From positions 1-45,902 of the forward strand of contig CAOJOK010000014.1 in assembly GCA_948440265.1 (NCBI GenBank): a stretch of 45,902 nt of DNA, read 5' to 3'. The position numbers and the translations under genes are program-made. This document shows positions 1 to 8,369 of this stretch, in pieces (the first letter of the stretch is position 1; each line of letters begins with the position of its first letter). The notes under the pieces were generated by a model. That model was not told the DNA's origin and made no database searches. It saw only the letters and a program-made list of their open reading frames with translations. Source of the stretch: an uncultured Clostridia bacterium. Its GTDB lineage: Bacteria; Bacillota; Clostridia; Christensenellales; Pumilibacteraceae.

Positions 1-53
1 GGATTTCTCCGCTTCGCATACTTCGTATGCTTCGGTCGAAATGACATTGGAAA
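1..53. repeat. TTCG-rich hairpin repeat, copy 1
   Basis: A 53-base unit that recurs at 321-373 with only two differences. It contains a six-base-pair stem (16-21 with 25-30, loop TTC). The two differences fall on paired positions (T19-A27 here, C339-G347 in the other copy), so the pairing is kept. The unit may begin before the window. Confidence 0.8.
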
Positions 54-170
54 AAGAAACGGTGAAATGACAGTAGAGAAAGTCGGTTGAAACGAAAAGA
101 GAATAGTGCGTGAAAGGCACGTAAGCCCTGACGGCAAAGACGCAAGAAAGACAAGGAAAACAAGACTTTT

Positions 171-260
171 CGACGGGGAGTTTACTTCCCGTAAATGACC
201 CGAGAAAAGTCGCAGTTTGACACAGTATTTCGACGCGGATATGCCGTCAGACTGACGGCA
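171..260. repeat. Direct repeat unit B, copy 1
   Basis: Bases 171-250 are identical to 460-539. The unit opens with a hairpin (ACGGG and CCCGT arms around AGT-TT-ACT, one G-T wobble) and ends with TGCCGTCAG. It is followed here by one base and then the reverse complement CTGACGGCA, giving a 9-bp palindrome at 242-260. Confidence 0.85.
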
Positions 261-320
261 AAGAAACGAGCAGTTCAAGGAAAGCAAGGGTTTTAGAGCG
301 TGTGCGCGTTCTGATGCAGG

Positions 321-373
321 GGATTTCTCCGCTTCGCACACTTCGTGTGCTTCGGTCGAAATGACATTGGAAA
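321..373. repeat. TTCG-rich hairpin repeat, copy 2
   Basis: Second copy of the unit at 1-53. The stem is 336-341 with 345-350. Relative to copy 1, a T-A pair is replaced by C-G at the same stem position, a compensatory change. Confidence 0.8.
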
Positions 374-459
374 TTAAAGAAATGACAAGGAAAGCGCGTG
401 CCGAGTACGGAGTGTCCTGACGGCAAAGAAACGAGCAGTTCAAGGAAAACGAGTTTCCG

Positions 460-550
460 CGACGGGGAGTTTACTTCCCGTAAATGACCCGAGAAAAGTC
501 GCAGTTTGACACAGTATTTCGACGCGGATATGCCGTCAGGACTGACGGCA
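460..550. repeat. Direct repeat unit B, copy 2
   Basis: Bases 460-539 repeat 171-250 exactly, including the CGGGGAG hairpin and the terminal TGCCGTCAG. The palindrome arm CTGACGGCA follows after two bases instead of one. The distance between the two copies is 289 bases, almost the same as between the two TTCG units (320), so the array may come from one duplication of a block of about 300 bases followed by decay. Confidence 0.85.
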
Positions 551-696
551 AAGTCGCGCAAAAGACAAGGCAAACGAGCATTTGCGAAAGGGCGTGTACT
601 TTGATGTACTCGCCCCGAGCAAATGTGATGTTTAACGATGTATTTTGCGATGAATGTGCCGTCAGGCTGACGCAGAAATGCGAAGTTTATATGCCG

Positions 697-1938
697 TCAG
701 GATTTTACTTTTGTTGATGCAGTCAGTCTTATATGTCGAGGCAACCCATCCACCCAAAGCGGTGCGATTTCCGCCTGTATGAGCGGTGAAATGTAATGAA
801 CGAGCTCTTCCGTCACGCCCATTCCGTCGGCGGTTATCCACTCGCTCGGTACTTTCTTTTCCACGTTGGCGATGTCGTGCACGTCGTGCGGCTCGGTTAT
901 GCACATATACGGGTCTTCCGATACGCGCTTTAAGGTTATGACCTGTCCGCTTTTGCCTTCGAACGCCGCCTTGACCGCCGCGCCGCCTGCATTGTATGCT
1001 TCCGTCATATCCACTCTGCTCATAATATGCGACGCACAGCGCTGCAGAGAGGACAGCTCTATCGCTCTTGTCTTGACGCCGTATTTTTTCGCCACTCTGC
1101 CTGCAAGATAGCGCGCCGTCCCTGCAAGCTGTTTATGACCGAAAGCGTCGGTATAGTCTATATGCTCGGACAGCTCGCAGACGTATCTGCCGTCTTTCAC
1201 CTTTACGCCCTCGGACACGGCGACGACGACGGAGCGACCCTGTTTGAGCAGTTTGCCCATATCATTTTCGAACTTGTCGACGTCGAACACTCTTTCAGGA
1301 AGATAAATCGCGTCCACGCCTTCGCAGTCTTCTCCGCCGGCAAGCGCCGCGGCGGCAGTCAGCCAGCCTGCGTTTCTGCCCATTATTTCCACGACCGAGA
1401 ATACGGGGTAATCGTATACGAGTCCGTCGCGGATTATTTCCTTGACCGTGGTGGCGATATATTTTGCCGCGCTGCCGTAACCCGGGGTGTGGTCGGTGAC
1501 GGCAAGGTCGTTGTCTATCGTTTTTGGCACGCCCATAAAGCGAATGGGGCTTTTTATCTTTTCGCCGTAATCGGACAGCTTTTTGATTGTGTCCATAGAG
1601 TCGTTTCCGCCGATATAGAAAAACGCGTATATATCCAGCTCTTTCAGGCTTTTGAATATCTTTTCGAACGTCTTTTCGTCGTCCTTTATTTCCGGCAGTT
1701 TATAGCGGCAGGACCCGAGAAAGGACGACGGCGTGCGCTTCAACAAGTCCATATCCAATTCGTTTTTGAGCATTTGGGACAAGTCTACGACTCTGCCGTC
1801 CAAAAAGCCCTTTATGCCGTGCACCATTCCGTACACCTTATCCGCGCCCCTGTCCTTTGCCGTCTTGTATACTCCGAGCAGACTGGAATTTATGACGGCG
1901 GTGGGTCCGCCCGACTGACCGACGATTACGTTTTTCAT
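697..1938 (-). CDS. pfp: 6-phosphofructokinase, probably PPi-dependent
   Basis: This 413-residue protein belongs to the phosphofructokinase family, which phosphorylates fructose 6-phosphate at C1 in glycolysis. The N-terminal nucleotide or PPi loop is seen as GQSGGPT (7-13). GGND (110-113) has Asp where ATP enzymes have Gly in GGDG, and PKTIDND (138-144) has Lys where ATP enzymes have Gly. In this family that Asp/Lys pair is the known signature of pyrophosphate use, so the enzyme is probably reversible and PPi-linked. MGRNAGW follows as the substrate motif. The start is fixed by GGGAGG six bases before the ATG. It is a single-gene unit with its own promoter. The window also encodes an ATP-type PfkA at 27242-28201. 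The last residues are read through the neighbouring intergenic repeat. Confidence 0.92.
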   Translation of the reverse strand: MKNVIVGQSGGPTAVINSSLLGVYKTAKDRGADKVYGMVHGIKGFLDGRVVDLSQMLKNELDMDLLKRTPSSFLGSCRYKLPEIKDDEKTFEKIFKSLKELDIYAFFYIGGNDSMDTIKKLSDYGEKIKSPIRFMGVPKTIDNDLAVTDHTPGYGSAAKYIATTVKEIIRDGLVYDYPVFSVVEIMGRNAGWLTAAAALAGGEDCEGVDAIYLPERVFDVDKFENDMGKLLKQGRSVVVAVSEGVKVKDGRYVCELSEHIDYTDAFGHKQLAGTARYLAGRVAKKYGVKTRAIELSSLQRCASHIMSRVDMTEAYNAGGAAVKAAFEGKSGQVITLKRVSEDPYMCITEPHDVHDIANVEKKVPSEWITADGMGVTEELVHYISPLIQAEIAPLWVDGLPRHIRLTASTKVKS

Positions 1939-1989
1939 TTTTTACCTCCCTTTTGAAGAAAACGGCAGAACCGTTTGGTTTCTGCCTAA

Positions 1990-2018
1990 ATTATACTATA
2001 CTCGTTTTGAAAATGCAA
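1990..2018 (-). promoter_or_regulatory. Promoter of pfp
   Basis: TTGCAT (2013-2018), 17-base spacer, TATAAT (1990-1995). The predicted leader of about 45 bases carries an imperfect GGCAGAA/TTCTGCC hairpin just after the expected start of transcription, then the GGGAGG ribosome binding site. Confidence 0.7.
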
Positions 2019-2036
2019 TACTTAAATGAAAATCGT

Positions 2037-2068
2037 GCAAAAAACACAATCAATTAAAGTGTTTTTGC
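2037..2068 (-). terminator. Terminator-like hairpin after pncA
   Basis: Arms GCAAAAACAC and GTGTTTTTTGC flank an 11-base loop about 50 bases after the pncA stop codon. The T-run lies inside the distal arm, so it is a weaker intrinsic terminator than others here. It separates the pncA operon from the pfp promoter. Confidence 0.5.
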
Positions 2069-2117
2069 AACGGGTTTATCCGCGTCGATATACTGCCGAC
2101 AAAAGCGCGCAGACGAT

Positions 2118-2633
2118 TTATTTTACTTCTATCTGGCAGGAGCGCATTGTGGCGAGCGCGGCTCTGTGGCTGTTTTCGCTTGTGCCTGCGCAGCAGGACG
2201 AATCCACGGATATGTCGCACTCGGGCAGAGCCGCCTTTAAGAGCAGGGCGTTGCTGACCACGCATATATCGGTGCATACGCCGATTATCTCTATCCTTTT
2301 CGGGTTTAGCGCTTTCAAGTCCGAAGCCAGCTTTTCGCTGCCGAAAGTCGGCTTTTCGTATATTTCGCATCCGGCGGCAAGCTCCGCAATATGCGGACAA
2401 AGCTCCCAACCGACCGTGCCTTTCACGCAGTGCGGCACGGGAAGCAGTCTGCCTTCCCTTGTATCGAGGTAGTTTTCTGTGTGCGTATCCAGCGTGAAAA
2501 CGACTTTTGCGCCCGACTTTTTGCTTCTGCTTATTTTTTCGGTTACGCAAGGGACAATCGCCCGTGCCGCTTCCGAGCCGAGCGAGCCGCTTATAAAATC
2601 GTTCTGCATATCGACGACAACCAAAACGTCCAT
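2118..2633 (-). CDS. pncA: Nicotinamidase (isochorismatase-like hydrolase)
   Basis: This 171-residue cytoplasmic enzyme is predicted to deaminate nicotinamide to nicotinate for NAD salvage. Family motifs are in place: VVDMQNDF with catalytic Asp8, metal ligands in DTHTENY (Asp49, His51) and His68, Lys94 in EKPTFGS, and Cys124 in GVCTDICV, giving the Asp-Lys-Cys triad. Length is normal for the family. It is the last gene of an operon that also contains nicotinate phosphoribosyltransferase two genes upstream, which supports nicotinamidase over other isochorismatase-like activities. The gap to the DivIVA-like gene is 10 bases. I see nothing irregular. Confidence 0.85.
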   Translation of the reverse strand: MDVLVVVDMQNDFISGSLGSEAARAIVPCVTEKISRSKKSGAKVVFTLDTHTENYLDTREGRLLPVPHCVKGTVGWELCPHIAELAAGCEIYEKPTFGSEKLASDLKALNPKRIEIIGVCTDICVVSNALLLKAALPECDISVDSSCCAGTSENSHRAALATMRSCQIEVK

Positions 2634-2643
2634 TATATTTCCC

Positions 2644-3444
2644 TCAATCGTCCATCAAAAGACCCAAGTCGCGCATTATGTCTTTCAAATCCTGCTGCGG
2701 ATGCAGGGCTTCTTCGAAAGAGAATCCCGACGGCGAGCGGTCGGCATAGTCCGCCTGTTCCGTCACTGCATTTTCCGCAGTCATATCCGACTTAAAGTCC
2801 GTATCCGTTTCTTCCGCCTTTGTTTCCGCCGTTTCCTGCGTATGTTCTTTCTTTCTGGGCTTGGTGAGATATTCTCTTATTCTGCCTTCGGGGTCGAAGT
2901 CGCGCGACAGAATGTCGTCTTCTTCTATTTCGGCCTCCCCGTCCGTCGTAACGACGGTATACCCTATTCTGGTTTCCTTTGCCTGCGCGGACTCCTGCTC
3001 CGTCTGCGGCGGTTTAGTCTGTTCGGCGGCGGTCTGCATTTGCGCGCCGCGCGCTTTTTCCAATATTCGGGTCATTTCTTCGTTGAACCTGCCGACGCCT
3101 ATGAGTTCGTCGTTCAACGGATATTTTTTCAAAATCTTATCGTAATAGCTCAACCACTTGTCGTGAAACGCCTTTAATTGCTGCATTTCGCGCGTGTACT
3201 TCAACTGCGCCAGACGGTCTATCTCGTCGGCTTTGGCAACGGCAGAGGTTATGGCTTTGGACACCAAGCTCTCCTTATCCTTATACGCTTTATTCTTTTT
3301 CTCGCTCTCGTCCAGCTTGTACTTCAAGTCTTCTATGAGCTGTTTTTGAGACGCGGCAGTCCCCTCGTAATTTTTTACGAGGTTCAGTATATATGTGTCG
3401 ACTTCGGCTTTGGCATAGCCTTTCTTTTCGATTTTGAAATTCAT
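2644..3444 (-). CDS. DivIVA-like coiled-coil protein
   Basis: This 266-residue protein begins with a DivIVA-type N-terminus: FKIEKKGYAKAEVDTYI (residues 3-19) matches the pattern FxxxxxGYdxxeVdxFl that binds membranes in that family. A charged coiled-coil region follows (about 20-115), then a low-complexity acidic tail rich in Glu, Thr and Ala. No catalytic motif is seen. DivIVA-family proteins mark curved membranes and organise division or polar complexes; which role applies here cannot be told. It sits between pncB and pncA with gaps of 9 and 10 bases, so it is co-transcribed with NAD salvage genes, an unusual partnership. Assignment to the family is fairly safe, the function is open. Confidence 0.7.
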   Translation of the reverse strand: MNFKIEKKGYAKAEVDTYILNLVKNYEGTAASQKQLIEDLKYKLDESEKKNKAYKDKESLVSKAITSAVAKADEIDRLAQLKYTREMQQLKAFHDKWLSYYDKILKKYPLNDELIGVGRFNEEMTRILEKARGAQMQTAAEQTKPPQTEQESAQAKETRIGYTVVTTDGEAEIEEDDILSRDFDPEGRIREYLTKPRKKEHTQETAETKAEETDTDFKSDMTAENAVTEQADYADRSPSGFSFEEALHPQQDLKDIMRDLGLLMDD

Positions 3445-3453
3445 AACCCTTTT

Positions 3454-4872
3454 TTACCTCTTGTTCAAGAGATTTTGTTTAAGCTCGTACAGTCCGTCGG
3501 ACAGGTCCACTTTATAAACGTGCGGATTGGCAAGACGCTTGTATTCGTCCCAGAAGCGTTCCATTTCCGCTTCGCGGTATTTGACGCTTTCGTTGAGCGC
3601 GGGACACTCGTACACGAGCTTGCCCTTTATGAATATCGGCTGCAAGAGTTTTCTCGCTTCGTAATCTTTCAGCGTCGTCGTCTTCCACCTTTCGGTTTCG
3701 TGCGTCAGCGTGAGCGGCTTGGGAAGTTTCTCGCCTTCCAGCGCAATCAGGTCGGCGAACGCCTTGCCGCTGTCCTTTTCGTAAATTCTGTACAGCGTTT
3801 TGAACCCGGGGTTGGTTATCTTTTCCGCGCTGTCGGAGAATTTCATCACGGGATACGCCTTGCCGCCGCGCTCTATCTGCGACAGTTTGTACACGCCGCC
3901 GAGCGAGGGCATATCTTCGCTTGTTATCAATTTCGTACCCACACCGTACACGTCGGTTTTCGCGCCCTGCAAATTCAACTGCTGTAAGACGTTTTCGTCT
4001 ATGTCGCCGCTGGCGAAGATTATCGCGTCGTTAAAGCCTGCTTCGTCCAGCATTTTTCTCGCCTTTTTGGAAAGGTACGCCAAATCGCCGCTGTCCAGCC
4101 TTATGCCGACGGGCTTATGCCCCTTGGCTTTCAGCTCCTTGAACACCGTTATCGCGTTGGGGATACCGCTCCGCAGAGAGTCGTATGTATCGACGAGCAG
4201 CAGGCAGTTATCGGGGTAAATCTCGGCGAAAGCGCGGAAGGCGTCGAGCTCGGTCGCATAGCTCATAACCCAGCTGTGGGAGTGAGTGCCCTTGCAGTCG
4301 ACGTCGAACATCTGTCCGGCAAGCACGTTGGACGTGCCGCTGCAGCCGCCTATTATACTTGCGCGCGAACCGTATATGCCTGCGTCGGGTCCCTGCGCGC
4401 GGCGCAGTCCGAACTCGACCACTTTCTTGCCGTCCGCCGCCTTGACTATTCTCGACGCTTTCGTCGCAATCAGCGTCTGGTGGTTCACTATATTGAGCAG
4501 TGCGGTTTCCACGAACTGCGCTTCTATTATCGGCGCTTTGACTATCAGAGTCGGCTCGTACGGGAACACGAGTTCGCCTTCCACGACGGAATATAAGTCG
4601 CCCGTGAATTTGAACTTCGACAGATAGTTTAAAAAGCCTTCGTCGAACTGATTGAGGCTTCTCAAATATTCTATATCTTCTTTTTCGAAACGCAGATTTT
4701 CGATATATTCCACGACCTGACTCAAACCTGCGCTGACGGCATAATTCATCTGTCCCTTTCTGCGGAAGAACACGTCGAACACCGCCGTATTCTTATAGGT
4801 GCCGTTCACGAAATAGCCGTTCATCATCGTCAACTGGTACAGGTCGGTCATCATTGTCAAATTACGCTGCAT
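3454..4872 (-). CDS. pncB: Nicotinate phosphoribosyltransferase
   Basis: This 472-residue enzyme converts nicotinate and PRPP to nicotinate mononucleotide, the committed step of the Preiss-Handler route to NAD. The N-terminus (MTDLYQLTM at 7-15) is the hallmark of the family. EFGLRRAQGPDA and GGCSGTSNVLAG lie in the middle, and the HSWVMSY and RLDSGDLAYLSK motifs follow. Length matches bacterial PncB of the longer type. It lies 30 bases after an unknown membrane protein gene and 9 bases before the DivIVA-like gene. pncA completes the operon, so nicotinamide to nicotinate to NaMN is encoded in one transcript. Confidence 0.93.
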   Translation of the reverse strand: MQRNLTMMTDLYQLTMMNGYFVNGTYKNTAVFDVFFRRKGQMNYAVSAGLSQVVEYIENLRFEKEDIEYLRSLNQFDEGFLNYLSKFKFTGDLYSVVEGELVFPYEPTLIVKAPIIEAQFVETALLNIVNHQTLIATKASRIVKAADGKKVVEFGLRRAQGPDAGIYGSRASIIGGCSGTSNVLAGQMFDVDCKGTHSHSWVMSYATELDAFRAFAEIYPDNCLLLVDTYDSLRSGIPNAITVFKELKAKGHKPVGIRLDSGDLAYLSKKARKMLDEAGFNDAIIFASGDIDENVLQQLNLQGAKTDVYGVGTKLITSEDMPSLGGVYKLSQIERGGKAYPVMKFSDSAEKITNPGFKTLYRIYEKDSGKAFADLIALEGEKLPKPLTLTHETERWKTTTLKDYEARKLLQPIFIKGKLVYECPALNESVKYREAEMERFWDEYKRLANPHVYKVDLSDGLYELKQNLLNKR

Positions 4873-4902
4873 AATCTATTCTCCTATCTTTCCTTTCGTA
4901 TC

Positions 4903-5451
4903 TCATTTATCCCTTTTCACGGGCTTGAACGCAAACACGGCGACGGCTATTATCAGCAGTCCCGCAAGGACGAGCAGCAGCGGAAGCACCACAGCCCAGC
5001 TTACGCCCATAAGCGAATTCAGAGTGAACAGAAAGGCTATCACTCCGAAAAACAGTATGACTTTCAAATGGCTCTTGAACGAATGAGGGGTCATAATAAG
5101 CGTGAACAGCGACGCGATTGCCGGTATCGCTATATAAAAAGGATACAGCTGTGCGTACGTCAGCGGAGTATACACCGCAAGCAAGGATATGACCGCCGGC
5201 GTATTGAACACAAAAGACAACCACAGCGATACGGGGTTTATCCCTATCGCCGCGGTTATGAGCAAGGTCACGCCCACCGCCATAAGACAGGCAGGCAGTG
5301 CGATTTCCCCTATTTTCAGCGGTATGACGTTTATGCCGCACAGCAGAAGAAATACGCCGCACAAAAGCGTCATTACTCCTGCGACTATATTTCCCGCAAG
5401 TTTCTGTCCGAAAGACAGTTCGCCTTCGTTTTTTTCGACCGTCCCACTCAT
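4903..5451 (-). CDS. Six-helix membrane protein of unknown function
   Basis: This 182-residue protein is almost entirely hydrophobic, with six predicted membrane helices (about 17-40, 48-70, 74-97, 99-122, 128-148, 150-175), a short charged N-terminus and a KPVKRDK C-terminus. I recognise no family. It is the first gene of the NAD-salvage operon and starts from a clear AAAGGAG site nine bases before the ATG. A transporter or scaffold linked to pyridine salvage is possible from context only; the helices alone do not show it. It has its own strong promoter. Confidence 0.7.
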   Translation of the reverse strand: MSGTVEKNEGELSFGQKLAGNIVAGVMTLLCGVFLLLCGINVIPLKIGEIALPACLMAVGVTLLITAAIGINPVSLWLSFVFNTPAVISLLAVYTPLTYAQLYPFYIAIPAIASLFTLIMTPHSFKSHLKVILFFGVIAFLFTLNSLMGVSWAVVLPLLLVLAGLLIIAVAVFAFKPVKRDK

Positions 5452-5479
5452 TCGAGGGTCTCCTTTTCGCTGCTTTCCG

Positions 5480-5501
5480 ACGCGCCGAAACGACGGCGCG
5501 T
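5480..5501 (-). other. Leader hairpin of the NAD-salvage operon
   Basis: An eight-base-pair perfect stem (ACGCGCCG and CGGCGCGT, six-base loop) lies between the promoter and the first gene. It has no T-run, so it is not a terminator on this strand. It may stabilise the transcript or regulate translation. Confidence 0.4.
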
Positions 5502-5533
5502 GCGGCTTGTCTTATTATATGCGCAACGGGGAT

Positions 5534-5562
5534 ATTGTAACACCTATTTGAAAATTTGTCAA
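5534..5562 (-). promoter_or_regulatory. Promoter of the NAD-salvage operon
   Basis: TTGACA (5557-5562), 17-base spacer ending in TGT (an extended -10 element), TACAAT (5534-5539). It lies directly behind the stop codon of the preceding ABC transporter gene and drives the membrane protein, pncB, DivIVA-like and pncA genes. Confidence 0.8.
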
Positions 5563-5584
5563 GCCGCTCGGGCTATATCGGCAG

Positions 5585-8350
5585 TTACTCTTTACCCGAA
5601 ATGGCGCTGACGGGCGTTATCTTATTGAATTTGCGAAGCGGTATGATTATGGATAGAACGGTCACTATTATCGCCACGGCGAACATTGTCAGGTATACGG
5701 GGGCGGTTACGGTCAGCAGTGCGAAGTAATATCCCGAGCCTGCGCTTATCATTACGTTCAGAAGCGGCGCGCCTGCGGCAATCACGATTATCGCTATCAC
5801 AAGCGCGCACATCGTGACGAGTATGCCTTCCAGCGCGTAAATCATAAACGTATCTATCTTCTTCGCGCCGAGCGCGCGCAGTATGCCTATGTGCTTCGAC
5901 GTCAGTTTTATCGACGTGGATATGAACGTGAACAGCAGTATCACGACGAGCAGGCAGAAAATCAGCGACACGATGAGCAGTACCCAGTGCAGAATGGTCA
6001 GCACCATTTCCGCGGTGTCGTATTGAACCATAAACGGCTGTAAGAACTGCAAGCCGTAATCGTCCGCCGCGTCCACCAATTTGCGGCAGTCGGCGGCGTC
6101 GTAAGTTGCGTATACGACCGTCGAAACCATAAAGCTGTCCGTCACGTTTTTCTGTACGCTTTCGCTCATATAAATATCTGCACCCGACAAGGCGGATTCT
6201 TCGGGCGGCAGAGTATCGTACCCGTCGATTTCCGGCACGTCGGGAATGTTCTCTTTCGAGGGCAAAGTCACGCCGACTATGCGCAAGTCGTCGGAAACGT
6301 ATAAGGCGCCGACCTGCTTATCGCGCAGGGACATTTTTTTCTCCTGCTCGGCATTGAACGCTTCGGCAAGGCTTTTTATCTTGGTTTCGTCCGACGTGGG
6401 TGCGGTTTGAAGGACGGAAAACAGCATTTGCGCCTCAACAATCAAGTCGCCTTCCCTTTCTATCGCGCCCGTCGGCGTTACGGGAATGACGTTCTTTGCG
6501 CTTTTGCCGCCGTCGAACACGACTTTGGCATCGCCGTTCAGTTTGGCGTTTTTGCTTTCCAGATGAACGGTCAGCGCTATTCCGTTTTCGCTACGATTTT
6601 TGAAAAACTCCTCGGCGAAGCCTTTTTTGGTGTAGAGCTGTCCCCAGCCGCCTGCCTGCAGCATATACAGTCCGAGCGAACCGAACGTATCCAAAAGCTT
6701 GCTGTCCTGCATCATCCAGCGCTCGGCGTCCTTGCATTTGAAAACTCCGACGATTTTATATTCGTGCTTTGTGCCGCCGTATTCGAGCGGCAGGGTTTTG
6801 CCTATTAAATCGGCTATGCTATCCGCTCTTATAAGATGCTGGTTTTTCCATATGGAGAGAGCGGCGTACTCGGAAATTATCACTTCGTCGAAGTTGTCGC
6901 AGCTGCCCTTGCCGCACATAAGCTCGTACCCGCATTCGGAGATGTCGTCTATTTCCACGACGCCCTTGAAATTTTCGAGAGAATAGTGGACAAAATATTC
7001 GAACCTATCGAAGTGTATGTCGTACTGTTTGGTAAACTTCGCGTTCGGAAGGCGCTTGGACAGGTGTGCCAGCTCGTTGTTCGTTATGCGTTTCACATAC
7101 GAGGTGTTATCGCCGTAAGAGTATGTATACATCCGCGACGAGGCGAGCGCCATACGAGTTATGTTCTCCTTTTCCAGCGTCTTGCTCACTGCGGCGCGCA
7201 AGTCGTAAGATGCGAATGACTGCGACACGCCGAAAAGCACGAAAGCGAGAAAGGCAACGATTACCGTCAGCACCAGCCGCACTTTTTTGAAGCTTAAATT
7301 ATTGAACGCTAGTTTGACCGTTCTCAAAAACGAAAGTCTGCCGCGTTTGAACTCCGCATTTTCCATTTCGCCGACCGCGCCCGAAAAGGGCACGAATTCG
7401 TCCGACGAAAGTTTCGGGTCGCCCTCGTCGTCCTTGCTCTTTTTCCGAGCGGGCTTCTGCTCTTTGAATTCGCCGACCGCTTCGCGCAGGTTCGGGTACA
7501 GAGCCTTGACCTTTCGGGGGTCGGACTCTACGGTGACATAGGTCTTTCTGACCGAACGCGACAGCGCGTCGTTGATTTTCTCCGCGTCGGCGTCGTTTAT
7601 CTGCGCGCCGCCCGGCACCACCATAAGCGTGTCGGAATACATCTGGGCGTTGACTTTCTCTATTATTTCGCCGTCTTTTTTCTTGCGGACGTCGCGGTAT
7701 ATCTTGCCGTCCTTCATCTCTATTATTCTGTCGCCCGTCTTTATCGCCGTTTCCATATCGTGCGTGACGACTATGACAAGGCGGGTTTCGGACATTTTTT
7801 TGAGTATGGATATGACTTCCGCGCTTGTGGTCGAGTCCAGCGAACCCGTCGGTTCGTCGGCGAGAATCAGTCTCGGGTTTTTGACGAGAGCGCGCGCGAT
7901 TGCCACTCTCTGCCTTTGACCGCCCGACAAGTCTTTGGTCTTGTTCTTCGCCTTATCGGCTATGCCCATTTCTTCCAGAGCGCGCATAACTTCGCCGTCG
8001 TCCTTGCGGCTCTGCATATCCATCGCTATTCTCACGTTGTCGTAAACCGAAAGCGTGTCTATCAGATTGAACTCCTGAAACACGAAGCCCATAAGCGTGT
8101 TGCGCAGGCTGTCGATTTCGGTGTTTTTCATTGCGTTGAGTTTCTTGCCCGCAATTATGACGTCGCCGCTGTCATAGCCGTCCAAACCGCCTATGACGTT
8201 TAACAGCGTACTCTTGCCGCTTCCCGACGCGCCGACGAGATAGACAAGCCCCGTCGAGTCGAAGGTAAGGGATACGTTGTTCAAGGCGCGGAAGGTCACG
8301 CCGTTTTTACTGCAATATGTTTTCTGAACATTTTTGAGTTTTATAAGCAC
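5585..8350 (-). CDS. ABC exporter, fused ATPase and FtsX-like permease (second of pair)
   Basis: A 921-residue fusion. The N-terminal ATPase (about 1-230) has Walker A GASGSGKST (40-48), the signature LSGGQRQR and Walker B LILADEPTGSLDS with the switch His in VVTHD. A linker of about 110 residues leads to one membrane helix near 350, then a large extracytoplasmic domain (about 380-770), then three helices at the C-terminus. This is the MacB/type VII layout, which works by mechanotransmission rather than a transport channel. The extracellular domain shows no catalytic motif. It is 19 bases from a homologous fused transporter, so the pair probably forms a heterodimer. Lantibiotic or peptide resistance, or lipid-linked export, is plausible because an SdpI-like gene leads the operon. 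Confidence 0.88.
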   Translation of the reverse strand: MLIKLKNVQKTYCSKNGVTFRALNNVSLTFDSTGLVYLVGASGSGKSTLLNVIGGLDGYDSGDVIIAGKKLNAMKNTEIDSLRNTLMGFVFQEFNLIDTLSVYDNVRIAMDMQSRKDDGEVMRALEEMGIADKAKNKTKDLSGGQRQRVAIARALVKNPRLILADEPTGSLDSTTSAEVISILKKMSETRLVIVVTHDMETAIKTGDRIIEMKDGKIYRDVRKKKDGEIIEKVNAQMYSDTLMVVPGGAQINDADAEKINDALSRSVRKTYVTVESDPRKVKALYPNLREAVGEFKEQKPARKKSKDDEGDPKLSSDEFVPFSGAVGEMENAEFKRGRLSFLRTVKLAFNNLSFKKVRLVLTVIVAFLAFVLFGVSQSFASYDLRAAVSKTLEKENITRMALASSRMYTYSYGDNTSYVKRITNNELAHLSKRLPNAKFTKQYDIHFDRFEYFVHYSLENFKGVVEIDDISECGYELMCGKGSCDNFDEVIISEYAALSIWKNQHLIRADSIADLIGKTLPLEYGGTKHEYKIVGVFKCKDAERWMMQDSKLLDTFGSLGLYMLQAGGWGQLYTKKGFAEEFFKNRSENGIALTVHLESKNAKLNGDAKVVFDGGKSAKNVIPVTPTGAIEREGDLIVEAQMLFSVLQTAPTSDETKIKSLAEAFNAEQEKKMSLRDKQVGALYVSDDLRIVGVTLPSKENIPDVPEIDGYDTLPPEESALSGADIYMSESVQKNVTDSFMVSTVVYATYDAADCRKLVDAADDYGLQFLQPFMVQYDTAEMVLTILHWVLLIVSLIFCLLVVILLFTFISTSIKLTSKHIGILRALGAKKIDTFMIYALEGILVTMCALVIAIIVIAAGAPLLNVMISAGSGYYFALLTVTAPVYLTMFAVAIIVTVLSIIIPLRKFNKITPVSAISGKE

Positions 8351-8369
8351 TGTCTTGTCCTCCCCTATC

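Larger units (their letters stand above)
1..696. other. Non-coding tract of short palindromic repeats
   Basis: No convincing gene is present in these 696 bases downstream of the phosphofructokinase gene. The tract is built from three recurring modules: a TTCG-rich hairpin unit (1-53 and 321-373), a unit with a CGGGGAG/CTTCCCG hairpin (171-250 and 460-539), and the palindrome TGCCGTCAG-CTGACGGCA (242-260, 531-550, degenerate near 658-676). Half copies of the last occur at 129-136, 417-424 and 691-700. Open frames here contain repeated peptides produced by the DNA repeats and lack ribosome binding sites. The last codons of the neighbouring gene run into one repeat half. The origin is unknown; an intergenic repeat array is the safest description. 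Confidence 0.8.

Noticed and set aside
247-573. Minus-strand open frame with a repeated peptide (FLELLVSLPS)
   Set aside because: The peptide repeat is produced by the DNA repeats; there is no ribosome binding site and no family resemblance.
1-696. CRISPR array
   Set aside because: Repeats are few, of differing kinds and spacing, with no uniform spacers and no cas genes.
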